A DNA stretch of 64,000 nucleotides from assembly GCF_039555335.1 (NCBI RefSeq), contig NC_092628.1, positions 95,491,782 to 95,555,781 on the forward strand, given 5' to 3'. This document shows positions 12,825 through 24,973 of the stretch, piece by piece (positions within the stretch are counted from its first letter, which is position 1; every line of letters starts with the position of its first letter). The translations under genes and the position numbers were made by a program. The notes beneath the pieces were generated by a model that worked only from the letters and a program-made list of their open reading frames with translations, was not told where the DNA came from and did no database searches. The DNA comes from Amphiura filiformis. Lineage: Eukaryota > Echinodermata > Ophiuroidea > Amphilepidida > Amphiuridae.

Positions 12825-13193
12825 CTTCATGTCTGTTATGCACATTCCTTGGATCATCACCAGTCCTCCTCCTTCCAGTAGATGGTTTCTCATCAGATAT
12901 AATCCCAACAGGATAGTATGGATGCATCATTCTAGAGTACGGTGCCAAACGATCAAAAACAGGCAGATGGGACAAAGGGATGAGATTTCAATTTCACGTA
13001 GTAGATCCAGTTTTCGAGGGGTATCCAAAGCACTGCATAGACATACCATTAATCTTTGCACATCGCGATATGTCTGGTACTGCTTCAGAATATCGTGAAG
13101 ATAATCACGCTCTTGATTGGTAAGGAGGATCTTGGACTTTCGACGGAACTCCTCCAGATTCCATCGTTGCTCTTCTGGTGTTAATGCAAACAT
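12825..13193 (-). CDS. Harmonin-homology-domain exon of an Usher-type PDZ scaffold, with a frame break
   Basis: From ATG at 13193 the frame encodes MFALTPEEQR, then LEEFRRKSKILLTNQERDYL, a helix with QYQTYRDVQRL, and LDTPRKLDLLREI. Order, spacing and key hydrophobics match the N-terminal harmonin homology domain of USH1C, and less closely WHRN or PDZD7. These proteins scaffold cadherin complexes in stereocilia and microvilli. After residue 68 (near 12985-12990) the match moves to another frame (LIPLSHLPVFDRLAPY and onward to HNRHE), ending at a good donor, GAAG|GTTAGT. One missing base explains the shift. Upstream DNA could be 5' UTR. No PDZ exon was found further left, so the rest would lie beyond the window or be lost. 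It may be a pseudogene, a null allele or an assembly error. The domain call is fairly sure; the exact orthologue is not. Confidence 0.7.
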
Positions 13194-16100
13194 GATGATG
13201 ATAATGATGCAGAGAGCACTCCTTACAACTTATAAATTTGAAACATCTACATTGTCTGATATTGGATTTTTCTGAATGTGATCTTGCAGACTGGTTTGCA
13301 AATGTTTACAGAAGTACCGGTACATGTCTGAATCAAAGCTGTAAGATAAATGAAAAATTAAATATATTTAACAAAGACAAGTAAATAAAACATTTATGGA
13401 AAACTACTCCAGATAAAAAGGTTGGTCTCACTCAGGAGACCCTGCACATAGCCAGGCCTGGAAAAAATGACTATTTCTCGGGAAACAAAGTTTCCAACCA
13501 TTGTTAAAGCCTTAATGTACGATTTCTGTCAAATTTTAATTTTATTATTTTTTATTCAAAATGTTGAAATAATATTAGTAATAACTGTCGGGAAGGGTTG
13601 CTGTCCATTTTAAGTTGAAATAACAAGGTAAAGTGAAAGAAACCCCACTGGTTATTTTGGCCATTTAACATGCTGTTCTATGGGAGGACATATTATCATA
13701 ATTTTTAAATTGTGATAATATGTTGAACTTTGCTCTGTTGACCTACAAAGTCAAGACAACACATTTAGCCGATTCCATTTAGGTGCAAGTTGGGACATGC
13801 GTAAATATTACAAATATATATGCAAAAAAATCAGGTTTAAAAAAAATTAACCAATTTCATATTATAAGATCGTACCAACCAACCTATGGCTTTGTTCTTC
13901 ATTAGTAAAATTTCCCTCCATTCAGACATCAACATTTCCCAGGAATGTGCTTCCTGAATTCCCAATTTTTTTAAACTTGCATTTTAGCGCAGCAGTTTTG
14001 TTTTTGATGATTTCCTTTTTTTTACAGTCAGATTAATTTAAAAAAAATTCAGCCTGGAAAGTGGCCCAAAATACACTACCAAAAACCCACTTTGCCTTTT
14101 TTCCATTTGCTCCTGCAGTAGTGTATAACCATTTTGTTTGATTTGGCCTTGATTAATTTTTTTCATGCTAATGTACTCCAGCACATCAAATACAGCACAC
14201 ATTAGGCCAAATAAAAAAAAAACATGTTTCATGTGTTCCACTTCCTTTTTTGAGGTTTCTTCAATTATATTTTTGTTTTTGAAATTCAAAAAATATATCT
14301 AGGAAGTTGAGATATGCTTTCTATAGCCTTGCTAATAAAATACAAGAAACACTTTTCGAAGGTCTTGTGATCATTAGAGGGCCAAGGGGCTTACCGCTCA
14401 GAACAACAAAATAAAAAAGGCTCCTTTTTCCAGACTTTTTATACGCTAAAAGAGCTCTACGTATGGGTATTTACACCGATTTTGCGATAAAAAATAGAAG
14501 GCATCTTCCTCCTTTTTTTCAAAAATCTGAACGTGAAACACGTTTTTTTTTACTTGGTCTTTAGGCCTAAATACCAACAGCATAATAACATTATAGGAGT
14601 ATGGTAAGCCAGTTAAAGATTGCAAAAGTGAGATTTGATTTAAATACCAGTGAGTACCAAGGTCCACAGTAGCGTACCGTGGCCGCCCCAACCCCGGGGG
14701 GCTGAAGAAGAAACAATTTTGCCGCCCCTTCCTTAACAGCCCGAAAAGGTTGACCCAATTTTTTCACGGTCGAAAAAAAGGATTTTGCCGCCCTTCTTCT
14801 TCCGCCGCCCTTCGTTTTTGCCGCCCCTACTTTGACCCCGGGGCTGGCGCCCCAAAGCCCCCCCCAAATACGCGCATGAAGGATACCCCCAAAGCATCTA
14901 AATATAGGTTTATTTACATGCCAGTAAAGGTTCCGAATTCGACTACCATGACCGTAACGAATATTCACCGTAACCACGGACGCTATTTTCCGCCGATTAC
15001 TTACTTCATTTTCAGCTTCATTTTCTAAGCAATCGCTGTAACTAAATACCATCAAATTATTTCACTTGCAATAACCGAAACATATACACACTCACCTGCA
15101 ATTTGTTACAAATAGACATTCTAGATAACGTGTGAAATCTGCATCCAAATTTCACGGATGTCAAACGCAGTTCACATCCTCAATTTACGCTAATCGATTC
15201 TGATGCACTATGATGTGTTGATCAATGTTGTTTGTAGTCGTTCGTTTTCACTTTCTGATAATTGATTGATTTGGAGCAACAGGTGGTATCGCCCATGGTG
15301 GTGGCGCTCTTAAAGATTGTTCCATGGACTCCAGGAGGGTAGTGTCCGAGTCTGATCCAGGCGGAAGTCTGAATGGTCTAAAAATGTCAGTCAGCCTGAC
15401 AGATGTCAAATCAACTAAGTCAAGTCTAGTCAGAGGGACAGATAAAAGGGATAGAGGAAAGAGGGAGAAGAGGGGTATGGATGGAAAGCAGGAACAGAGC
15501 AGAACAGAGGAAAGAAGGAGACAGGAGACAGGGCCTGGGGTGACGGCTGTAGCGCCCGGCTGTAGCGTAGATTTCGTTTTGAGAAAATATTCTTGAAGTA
15601 CTGTTTTCATCACCTTTTGGTGAAAAAATAAGTTTATCATTGATCCAAATAATTGCTTTGGAATAAAGCTAACGATTAAAGTTGTTTCTTTACATAGGCC
15701 TACCAAAACTTTTCAAAAATAGGATAGAAAAGAGGGCGCATTGAGGGTTCTGTTTTTTTTATTTATTTTTATTTTTTTTAGATTTATCATTTTGGAGTAG
15801 GCCTATAGAGTACCGAAGTGATGACGTCACAGAAAACTTTTTTTTTTTTTATTTCAGCGTTCTGAATACCATGTATCGGTGAAGCATGATGAAAAACATC
15901 CACAGTCCAAATTTGGTGGGAATCGGATCACTTTCGGAGGGCCCGAGATATGGCCGCATGGATACCGGTACCTACTGTCTGTTCAATTAGCTTAGATTCT
16001 TGAATTTTTAAGATATTTGAAAAAATAAAACATTGTGGTCAAAGTCATGAAAGAAATGTGTTAGCACAGCCTTAGACCTAACATGATTTATACTTTTCAA

Positions 16101-16424
16101 ATTCTTAAGTTCAATTTAAAGCCCCATTTCTTTTCAATTTTGGTCTTTTCCCGCGATATTTTTATAAAAAGCCATAGAACGTCGGGTACTATAAACTTTT
16201 TTGAATCAATCCATTTAGAGCAATGGGGACGAATGTCATATGTGCTGAGATAGTATTTATTCGACCATCCGCACCAGGAAGTATTGTCCAGCAAAATAGC
16301 TATATTTGCCAGTATGCCTAATTTGTGTTTAAACCCTACTGTTGAAACATTACGTTATTATTTATGATTTTAGGTTTTCTAAAATAGGCCCAGCTTTATA
16401 AATACATTCCTTGCGTATTTAATT

Positions 16425-16429
<5 letters not shown>
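13194..16429. other. No gene recognised
   Basis: Repeat-type DNA including a C-rich patch at 14685-14880 (runs of 'gccgcccc' and 'cccggggc') and a purine-rich stretch at 15420-15530. The minus-strand open frame 15248-15706 ends in a proline-rich segment, but it matches no family I know and has no clear splice sites, so I do not call it. Confidence 0.35.
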
Positions 16430-16473
<44 letters not shown>

Positions 16474-16475
16474 TA

Positions 16476-16514
<39 letters not shown>
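16430..16514. repeat. Compound microsatellite (TTTA)n-(GATT)n
   Basis: A TTTA run is followed directly by a GATT run. Both are tetranucleotide repeats with a sharp switch near 16475. Confidence 0.95.
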
Positions 16515-16515
<1 letters not shown>

Positions 16516-16734
16516 CTTTCATTTTTAGCTTCCTTCCTTCCTCTCGTATCCTCACGATTTTTTATCATCTTGGCGGGTAATCTCTTAACCGAATCCAGTA
16601 CCATGCATATAATCCACAACCCGACCCATCCATAGGCCTTCCTTTTCAGTTTTGTCTTCCTGTCTTTTCTTTTCAATTTCTCTGGCACGAAAAGTTGGTC
16701 TGTGCATATTATGCACCCCGTCTGTGCGCGTCAC

Positions 16735-18060
16735 ATTTCTCAGTACGCCGACGTACTAACGCCAACGCGCTGCTGACAGTTAGTTACGGTACGCGCTACC
16801 ACTGAGTTTTGACAACAAAAAAATCCCGGGAAAAAACCCGGTTTTAACCATATTTTCACTGATTTTGAGGCCAATTCTTGGTCTTGACCGTTTTGAACCA
16901 AATAAAGTGCAATGCTTTCCCGTATATTCTCCCGTATGAATTTGGCTGTAAAACTAAACGAAGATTCATAGGCCTAGAATAAATAATAAAATTCACGCGA
17001 CGTAGCCTTAATCTCTTGGCTGCCAACTTCGGTGCAGTGGCGGAAAATGGGGTGCGTAGCTCTGCGTAGGGGCGAAAAGCTCGTAAGATTATTCTTAAAG
17101 TACGCGATGTTGTGCATTTAGATAGCCTGAATCATTTCTTGGCCACCTCGCAGTTGGCAGAAAACAGGGCAATATTGCTCTGCGTATGGTTTTGTAATGG
17201 AAATATTATTACGCGGTTCACGTTGTCCTTATTACCCACAATGCCACTGCATGCGATTTTGCATAGCAACACGACAGTTTTTTATGTTATTCTCTTAGTT
17301 ACCATTAATTTTTGCAAAAATGAACCTCAGATGGTTTAATGTCCCCGCTAGATGAGTAAATGGGAGCGTTCACTATAACAGGAAGAATTACTGGACAGGT
17401 AGAATCATCGAAAAGATACATTTTGATTTTCCGTTTCCATGTTATTTATTTATTTAAACCCGTTCCCATTTTTTTCTAAATCTGTTATTTGTTACATTTC
17501 CTTTTAGCTTCATTTTTTATTTGCTGCTTGTGATTTCCCGTTTCCATGTTTTTTATTTAATTCTGTTATCATTATTATAGCTTCTTTTTCTTACATTTCC
17601 TGATTAGTTTCTTTCCTTCTTTGTTTCGTTCCCGTTTCATTTAGTTAATTTAACCCGTTGGCCTAATTACTCGTACCTCTTTTGTCATTTTAATTTCATT
17701 TTTCTTTACAGTATAGGTCTACCGCTTCATTTTGTTTATACAACACACATATTTTTCCCGTATACGTCCTCTCAGAGCGTGTATGCGGCCGTGTTCATCT
17801 TTATCATAATCCCGTGACCCGTCCATGTACCTTTTGTCCTTTTTTTTCTATTTATCCTTCTTTCTGTATTATCATGTCCACTGGTCTCTGGCTCGCAAGT
17901 CGCGTGGCTCTGCGCCGTTTACGCGCGCATTGGCGTAGTGCGCAATACGCTCGCGTGCCGACGCGCTGCCTGCCAGCTGCAATGACGCGCAGGCTGGTAA
18001 CTGATTTTCATAACAAAACCCTCGTTTTTACCCATATTTTCACTGTTTTTGCAGCCAATC
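16735..18060. repeat. 1.33-kb tandem duplication, unit 1
   Basis: Begins ATTTCTCAGTACGCCGACGT and recurs as unit 2 from 18061 at an offset of 1326 bp, with very few differences (for example an 8-nt indel near 17290 and a 6-nt TAGGCC insertion near 18175). The unit contains Helitron-related DNA, including GTCCCCGCTAGATGAGTAAA at 17341, shared with 6243, but without the 3' hairpin. A GC-rich stretch (17890-17990) gives open frames also seen in the Helitron at 6216-7141. These frames are probably not protein-coding. Confidence 0.9.
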
Positions 18061-19388
18061 ATTTCTCAGTACGCCGACGTACTAACGCCAACGCGCTGCT
18101 GACAGTTAGTTACGGTACGCGCTACCACTGAGTTTTGACAACAAAAAATCCCGGGAAAAAACCCGGTTTTAACCATAGGCCTATTTTCACTGATTTTGAG
18201 GCCAATTCTTGGTCTTGACCGTTTTGAACCAAATAAAGTGCAATGCTTTCCCCGTATATTCTCCCGTATGAATTTGGCTGTAAAACTAAACGAAGATTCA
18301 TAGGCCTAGAATAAATAATAAAATTCACGCGACGTAGCCTTAATCTCTTGGCTGCCAACTTCGGTGCAGTGGCGGAAAATGGGGTGCGTAGCTCTGCGTA
18401 GGGGCGAAAAGCTCGTAAGATTATTCTTAAAGTACGCGATGTTGTGCATTTAGATAGCCTGAATCATTTCTTGGCCACCTCGCAGTTGGCAGAAAACAGG
18501 GCAATATTGCTCTGCGTATGGTTTTGTAATGGAAATATTATTACGCGGTTCACGTTGTCCTTATTACCCACAATGCCACTGCATGCGATTTTGCATAGCA
18601 ACACGACAGTTTTTTATGTTAGTTACCATTAATTTTTGCAAAAATGAACCTCAGATGGTTTAATGTCCCCGCTAGATGAGTAAATGGGAGCGTTCACTAT
18701 AACAGGAAGAATTACTGGACAGGTAGAATCATCGAAAAGATACATTTTGATTTTCCGTTTCCATGTTATTTATTTATTTAAACCCGTTCCCATTTTTTTC
18801 TAAATCTGTTATTTGTTACATTTCCCTTTTAGCTTCATTTTTTTTTTGCTGCTTGTGATTTCCCGTTTCCATGTTTTTTATTTAATTCTGTTATCATTAT
18901 TATAGCTTCTTTTTTCTTACATTTCCTGATTAGTTTCTTTCCTTCTTTGTTTCGTTCCCGTTTCATTTAGTTAATTTAACCCGTTGGCCTAATTACTCGT
19001 ACCTCTTTTGTCATTTTAATTTCATTTTTCTTTATAGTATAGGTCTACCGCTTCATTTTGTTTATACAACACACATATTTTTCCCGTATACGTCCTCTCA
19101 GAGCGTGTATGCGGCCGTGTTCATCTTTATCATAATCCCGTGACCCGTCCATGTACCTTTTTGTCCTTTAATGTTTATTTATTTTTCCTTCTTTCTGTAT
19201 TATCATGTCCACTGGTCTCTGGCTCGCAAGTCGCGTGGCTCTGCGCCGTTTACGCGCGCATTGGCGTAGTGCGCAATACGCTCGCGTGCCGACGCGCTGC
19301 CTGCCAGCTGCAATGACGCGCAGGCTGGTAACTGATTTTCATAACAAAACCCTCGTTTTTACCCATATTTTCACTGTTTTTGCAGCCA
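18061..19388. repeat. 1.33-kb tandem duplication, unit 2
   Basis: Near-identical second unit. Its right end (GCAGCCAAT) continues into the Helitron 5' terminal region, whereas unit 1 joins back to the start of unit 2 at the same phrase. This is the pattern expected of unequal exchange, or of a head-to-tail transposition product. Confidence 0.9.
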
Positions 19389-19549
19389 ATTCTTGACCGA
19401 TTTCAACCAAATAAAGTCGAGGCAATTTCCCGTATATTCCTCGATCTCCCGTATGAATTTGGCGACATGTGGATCGAAACTGACGGAGCCTTTTACATAA
19501 ACCACATACATACACACACACACACAACATTTCCCTATTTATAGTAAGA
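19389..19549 (-). mobile_element. Helitron 5' terminal segment
   Basis: Diverged copy of 6985-7141, ending on the plus strand in TATTTATAGTAAGA followed by T. On the minus strand this is the 5'-TC end preceded by A. It contains a CA dinucleotide run at 19508-19526. Together with the two tandem units it forms a longer Helitron-derived block. Confidence 0.65.
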
Positions 19550-19910
19550 TGACTACAGATAATTATGGTAAAAACATACTTTTTATAATTATGATTTTTA
19601 CCACAATTTTTACCCAAAAATATCAGATCGAGGATATAACTTCCTCAAGGATCCTCCGCAGTAAATAAATGATAATTGATGATGGTGAAATAAACTTGAA
19701 CTTGAACTTGATTTGAATCTTCTCCGTTGCGTAGAGTGGGATTACCAGGATGCTTTGTAACATCATATATAATCTATACATATCAAATTTTATTAGAAGT
19801 AAGAACAGGACACAACAAATTTACCTGTCATAACATTTTCCAAACAAATTTGTGGTCAACGGTTATTAATTTTGCAGGTTTTCAAAATAGGTCGCTTTGT
19901 CATAAGACTT

Positions 19911-20765
19911 GGGGGGGCTGGCATTTTCTTCGGAAGGAGGGTCCCAAATTTACAAAAGTTTAGCGTCAATAAAATTGCCGAAATAGGGGGTGGGTCGACC
20001 CCCCCCCCCCATCACCGATATACCGTAAAATGGGGTAACTTTGGGCACTTTTCAGAGTTTTTAAACCACTGCTTCTAAACAAAACCAATAATCTTTCTAA
20101 CTATCTCTTTTTTATGACATTAGGGTTCCTTCTACACCTTGAAGTTGAAAAAGATTTTTAATAATTTTGTAAGGGTGCCCTAGGGGTTAAAAATAGCCTG
20201 ACCAAAGTAACCCCGCATTTGGGGCAACTTTGGTCAGAGTATTACATTCCATGAAGAAATGTGACATTTGACCCCTTTCAAAATTAATCAAGCACATATT
20301 CTTGCTCACAAATATCGAGTTTTATTTTTCTGAAAAAAAAATGTAAAAAAATGCTAATTTTTGGTCAAAATTCACGATTTTTTCGTAAATTTCGAGGAAA
20401 TTGGACATAAGCGACTATTATTTCTTCCAAATATATTTCTTAACAAATTGACACCAAATATGACTAAAAACAATATTGCTGTAGGCCTACGAAAATATGA
20501 CCATTTAAAAAAAAAATTTGACCGACCAAAGTTACCCTGCTGACCGAAGTTACCCCATTTTACGGTACCTTACCCCTGCTAAAATTCTATTGAAATCAGT
20601 GTTTTTGAATAAAATAAACACACGGGATCTATGGTCATCTTGTGACTCCCTACATTTTGGTCATCAAAATTTTTAAGACCCCCCTATTTTTCTTTCCAAA
20701 AATGTATGAACCCCCCAGTATGTTTGGGACCCCTCCCCCCTTCCGAAGGAAATGCCAGCCCCCTT
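19911..20765. mobile_element. Outer inverted-repeat element carrying a nested MITE
   Basis: The left end (GGGGCTGGCATTTTCTTCGG) and right end (CCGAAGGAAATGCCAGCCCC) are inverted repeats with G-run and C-run tails. A second complete element lies inside at 20023-20565, so the outer one was present first. Confidence 0.65.
20023..20565. mobile_element. TA-flanked MITE with CCGTAAAATGGGG ends
   Basis: Terminal inverted repeats CCGTAAAATGGGGTAACTT and AAGTTACCCCATTTTACGG, flanked on both sides by TA (20021-20022 and 20566-20567). This is the target-site habit of Tc1/mariner-type transposases. Subterminal copies of 'AAAGTTACCC' lie inside the right end. No transposase gene is present. Confidence 0.75.
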
Positions 20766-21122
20766 GGCACCATTTTTACGCAATATCCCGGGGCAATATC
20801 CTGTAACTTCTATTGAAAACGTCTAATTTCTAAAATTCCTAAGAAAGCTAAATATATGCAAATCGTAGATTAAATAAAGTAATTTTCATACCTAAAAAAA
20901 TTCATCTCTCCCGGTATAGATCATTCTGGGACACCCTGTACAACTGGAATCCATGAAGCTGTACATGTACATGCAAAATCGACCCGACCTTTGACCTGAC
21001 ATGTTGTTGCTAAACGTAAACACAAAGTTGAAATCGTGTATTAAGCTGTATTACAAATCTGATGTTATTAATTCTCCGTTTCATCACGAAAATGATTTAA
21101 GTTACTAAGTTAGTAAGGTAAC

Positions 21123-24100
21123 ATGTTTTCTGTAGTACCTGGACTCCATGATTCCGAAGTAAGCAGCGATTCAGAATCGGATATATCACGTTCAGAATCA
21201 GGCGCAGATGGTGACCAAAATGAAGTAAGCTTAAACAGTGCAGATAATGTGAACCCAACACTACATGTACCAAGTGATGCGGAGAAAGAACATCAGGCAT
21301 TACCGCGGTTAGATTTGGATACAAATGATGTGTCAGAATGTATGCCACCGGCTGGGACGTCCCATCAAAATTGGGAGGTATGCTTTGTTTTTAATATAAA
21401 TACTTATACTATTTATCAAATATATTTATTATGAAGTAAAGTTTTTAATTATTCCGTGGGCGTGGTACATGTATGTGATGTGTGTCAAGCATGAATGCAA
21501 AAGTAATAAACAATCATGCTGATTCGCTGATCAACGGTCATGACAACAAGACTGTTGACCCATTCATCATTAAAGCTGAATCTATACTTGATCGCCGAGC
21601 GATTGCGATGCACCACCTTTGGAAAGTGATGGGCAATCGCCAAATTTTGCGATGCATCGCTCGTCGCTTTTGCATTCATAATTTTCACAGCGACAATAAT
21701 TAAAATATTCTAAATGCCACAAAATACATTCTTAAAACGTTCATTGCTGTCAATAATTATTGCTTTGAATTAATTCAGCACCAAAAGTTAATAATCGAGA
21801 AAGGTAAATTATTATTAGCAAAATAATAGAGCCAGTTGTTTGTAAATGTATTAAATAATTAAGAAGCAATTTCTGAAAAAAAACTAACATTCTTCAATTT
21901 GCTCTGCACATTTTGATACCTTTAAAACTAATTGGCCCATTACTCAGAATAACATAGAACTTGGTCAGTTCCCTCGGATCGCGATGTCCAACAGTAGAGG
22001 CGCGCAGCGCCGAGGTGTGAAGAGGCGCATAGCGCCGACATCGAGGCGCGTAGCGCCGAGTCAGAACTCAGATTGCTTGTACATGGTATAGTCAGACCTC
22101 ATAATTACTTGTGCTATTGGGCATTGGCAGAGGCTCTATACTAGAGCTAAGAATAACATTTTGGCAAAAATATTAAGGTATCATTTACAAAATTATCCAT
22201 CTTGAAATGTTTTGAATGATGCTATTTATATATAATTTTGGTATCATTTTGAAGCTTATTGTGATATTGTCTCTAGTGCTTACATTTTTATTAAAACCAT
22301 GAAATCCCAAAAAATGTGAAATTTGTTCCTGGTTTTGTCAGAGCAGGTCACATATATATAGATAAGGGTCCGTTCACAAAAACTTGTTAGGGGGGGGGCT
22401 GATGCACCACTAATTTTCCTGGGAAAATTTAGTTTATATGCTTTTCTATGGGGTTGACCCATAATTTTCATGTCAAAAAAGGGGGCCCTGAAATTTTTTA
22501 GGTCTGTAAAGGGGGGCCCGAAAAATTTTCAAGATGAAATGTTTTTGCATCAGGCCCCCCCTTACAAGTGTTTGTGAACGGTCCCTAAGCCATGATGATC
22601 TGGGTGAACATTTTCTCCCACAGACTTATAGCATACATGCGAACCGTATCCCAATTGCACCACCCTGCATCTTTGTTTATTTTATTACTCACTTTTTTAT
22701 TTTAATCTCAGAACAGTAATTTTGGTATCAAATAAAGGAGAACTTTCAAGGCTTTAAAATGAATGCAAACAGACTATAAAGTTGTTTACTTGTTACAAAT
22801 ATTAGAGTCATTTTTTACTTCAAAATGAGACAACAGCACCCTACATTGTATTGGGTGACCCAGTTCATCATGACACATGGACAGTAAGTAACTGTCATTC
22901 CTTAAATTATCATCTCTCTTCAGAACATTTTTTATTCTTCTAACCTTTTTCTTCAGAAATTTCAATCTCTCCAGAAGCGTCGCAGTGAAACCAAGTGGGT
23001 GACATATGTAACAAAGTCCAGCAGGTATAAGAAGAGGAGAAGAAGAAAGCGAAGGAAATCTCCTCTACATTTACAAGGTACCAGTGGTATTGATGATTAT
23101 TTTCTTCAAGCTGAATGTGCTCTCATCCATTTTGTCAATTTTCTTCACAAAAATTGCCCCACTCCATTGAGTGAGTGCTGCTCATTCTGGGCTGTTTTTT
23201 AAAATATCAGAGTAAATTGCCCTCACATATTCTTTGAACTCTGAATGAGACAGGTACAGTACAAATTTATGTTAAATAATATATTTTGCCCATCAACTAT
23301 ACCATAACTGTACTGCTACTCCTGAAAATAAAATATTTAAAACTTGAATTTCATTGGTTCCATGTTGATTTAATACACAGGTGATGGTCAGAGTTCAAGA
23401 AGCCACTGTGACCAAACTGACAGTAAAACAGCCAAGATACAAAGTGGTAGCAAAGAAGAAAGCCAAGAGGTTTTGTGCAATTCAGAGCCATCATCTGAGA
23501 GCAGTACATCATCAAAACAACAGCAGCAGGAACACTGGGGTACATTAAAGAAGTATCTAAATGTCAATGAGCATTTGAAAGGAGTAGACCATGGAAAATA
23601 TGCTCCGAAGGTATGTCTCCTTTTAACAAAGCTTTGTACTATTATATCAAACCTTCTGTTGCTGTATTGCAGTGTACCCACTAGTATTGAGATTGTTGGC
23701 CCAAGCAATAATGGTCAAAGTGGGCTGTACATAAATTTTGTATAACTCACACATGAGCTCTTCAATGGATAAGCACCATGTGAATTTACACTAGCATGTA
23801 AACAACAAAATATATATGTCATGTGTGAGAATTTGTTATTAATTGTTACGGTGTTGTGTAATATGTTTCAGAGTGGGATGGAAAAGAAACTAGATGAAGC
23901 TGTAGCAGCAGGATATTTTGAAAAAGCAGAAGAAATCAGTGACGACTTATCAAAGAGAGAACTAGCATGTAAGATTGCTAAAGCAGCTAATGCAAGAGAT
24001 TATTTGGCATGGAAACATGTAAGTGTGTAATGATTTTAAAATTATTTTTTCACTTTATCACTTGGAAAGCCACCTGTGTATAATTTCACCTCCATTAGGG

Positions 24101-24973
24101 GTTCATTCATAGGATTTCGGGCATGATCGCTGTTTATGCCCGAGTATGCGAGCCGAGGGCATAAACAGCGATCATGCCCGAATCCTATGAATGAACCCTC
24201 TCATACATACCCAACATTCTTAGCAATTCAATACAGATGAAAATAATAAGGGTTTACAAGTTTAAATAACATTTCCATACCGTTTTCCTTCATAAATTGG
24301 AAGAAAATGAGTAGGCCTACTTGCAGGAAGCAGCTCGGCTCATGAGGTCAACGGCCGGGAGTCAACGCGTGATACGCGTCATCTTTTAACTCCGCGTGAG
24401 ATGGGCGCGTGACATGCGGCGATGTACGCAACACTACTAGCAAATCGTGGATCGTGTTAATTGGGTTCCAACGCTGCGTGGCGCAGCTTGTTTATGCCCT
24501 GCGTACTGGTCATAAACGGTATTTATGACCAGCAAAAAAGGGCGCAAATCCAATCAGAAACGTCGTTATATCGTGAGTATGTATGAATAGAAGATAATGC
24601 ATCAAAGTCAGCTTTTGCAATAATGCTTTGGCTAGCGCAATTAATGACATCAATATGTTGAGGCAGCTAAATCTTCAAAAATCTGTGTACAGATCACTCA
24701 AAATTTAAGTGCATACTAACATAATGCTCACTGACATCACAGACTTACATCAGAGTAAAAGCACTATACATGTAAACATATACTTGTTCATGCATGTATC
24801 ATTTTACACCAAATTTAATAAATACCGGTACAAGAAGCTTACAGTATGTTTTTTATTCTGTCTTACCATTACAGGAACAGGATGAACGGAGGGAAGCAAA
24901 CAAGAAAAAGAGAAGGAAACTAGCCTGGGGATTTGAACCCAAAGAAAGATGGCAGATGAAAGGAAACATGTGA
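21123..24973 (+). CDS. FAM204A: FAM204A homologue, complete, five exons
   Basis: Exons: 21123-21377, 22957-23077, 23381-23610, 23872-24018 and 24875-24973. All junctions are GT/AG, phases are consistent, and the total is 283 codons plus stop. The protein starts MFSVVPGLHDSE with an acidic serine-rich segment. The next exon gives WEKFQSLQKRRSE and a basic run (KKRRRRKRRK). Later comes HWGTLKKYLNVN, then GMEKKLDEAVAAG, a helical stretch (EKAEEISDDLSKRELACKIA), and the C-terminus LAWGFEPKERWQMKGNM. This order matches vertebrate FAM204A (C10orf84), whose C-terminus reads LAWGFEAKKRW. The molecular function of the family is not established. The basic cluster suggests a nuclear location, which is inference. 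The start is the first ATG fitting the conserved N-terminus. A possible poly(A) signal AATAAA is at 25986, about 1 kb past the stop. Confidence 0.9.
21488..21685. mobile_element. MITE in FAM204A intron 1
   Basis: Terminal inverted repeats ATGAATGCAAAAG (21491-21503) and CTTTTGCATTCAT (21667-21679), with an inner inverted pair GAGCGATTGCGATGCA and TGCGATGCATCGCTC. About 200 bp, mostly self-complementary. Confidence 0.6.
21997..22061. repeat. Short GC-rich tandem repeat
   Basis: Three tandem, slightly diverged copies of GAGGCGCGTAGCGCCGA, about 21 bp apart. Each is itself a small GGCGC/GCGCC palindrome. It lies within FAM204A intron 1 in otherwise AT-rich DNA. Confidence 0.75.
22366..22586. 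mobile_element. MITE with GGTCCGTTCACAAA ends
   Basis: Left end GGGTCCGTTCACAAAAACTT, right end complementary (AAGTGTTTGTGAACGGTCCC with a one-base offset), with G-rich and C-rich subterminal runs. About 220 bp, in FAM204A intron 1. Confidence 0.65.
24100..24197. repeat. Near-perfect hairpin with about 41-bp arms
   Basis: Left arm 24100-24141 and right arm 24157-24197 are reverse complements broken only by one extra T in the left arm. The loop is about 15 nt. A second small inverted repeat (CTGGTCATAAA and TTTATGACCAG) follows at 24507-24533. Both lie in FAM204A intron 4. This may be one end of a larger inverted-repeat element, as ATACATAC and GTATGTAT flank the region. Confidence 0.85.

Noticed and set aside
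15248-15706. 152-codon minus-strand open frame with a proline-rich end
   Set aside because: No recognisable family, no good splice donor, and part is the complement of a purine-rich simple tract.
17814-18131. Arg-rich open frame, repeated at 19205 and 6706
   Set aside because: The frame is carried by Helitron-derived DNA, is CpG-rich, and is not maintained in length between copies.
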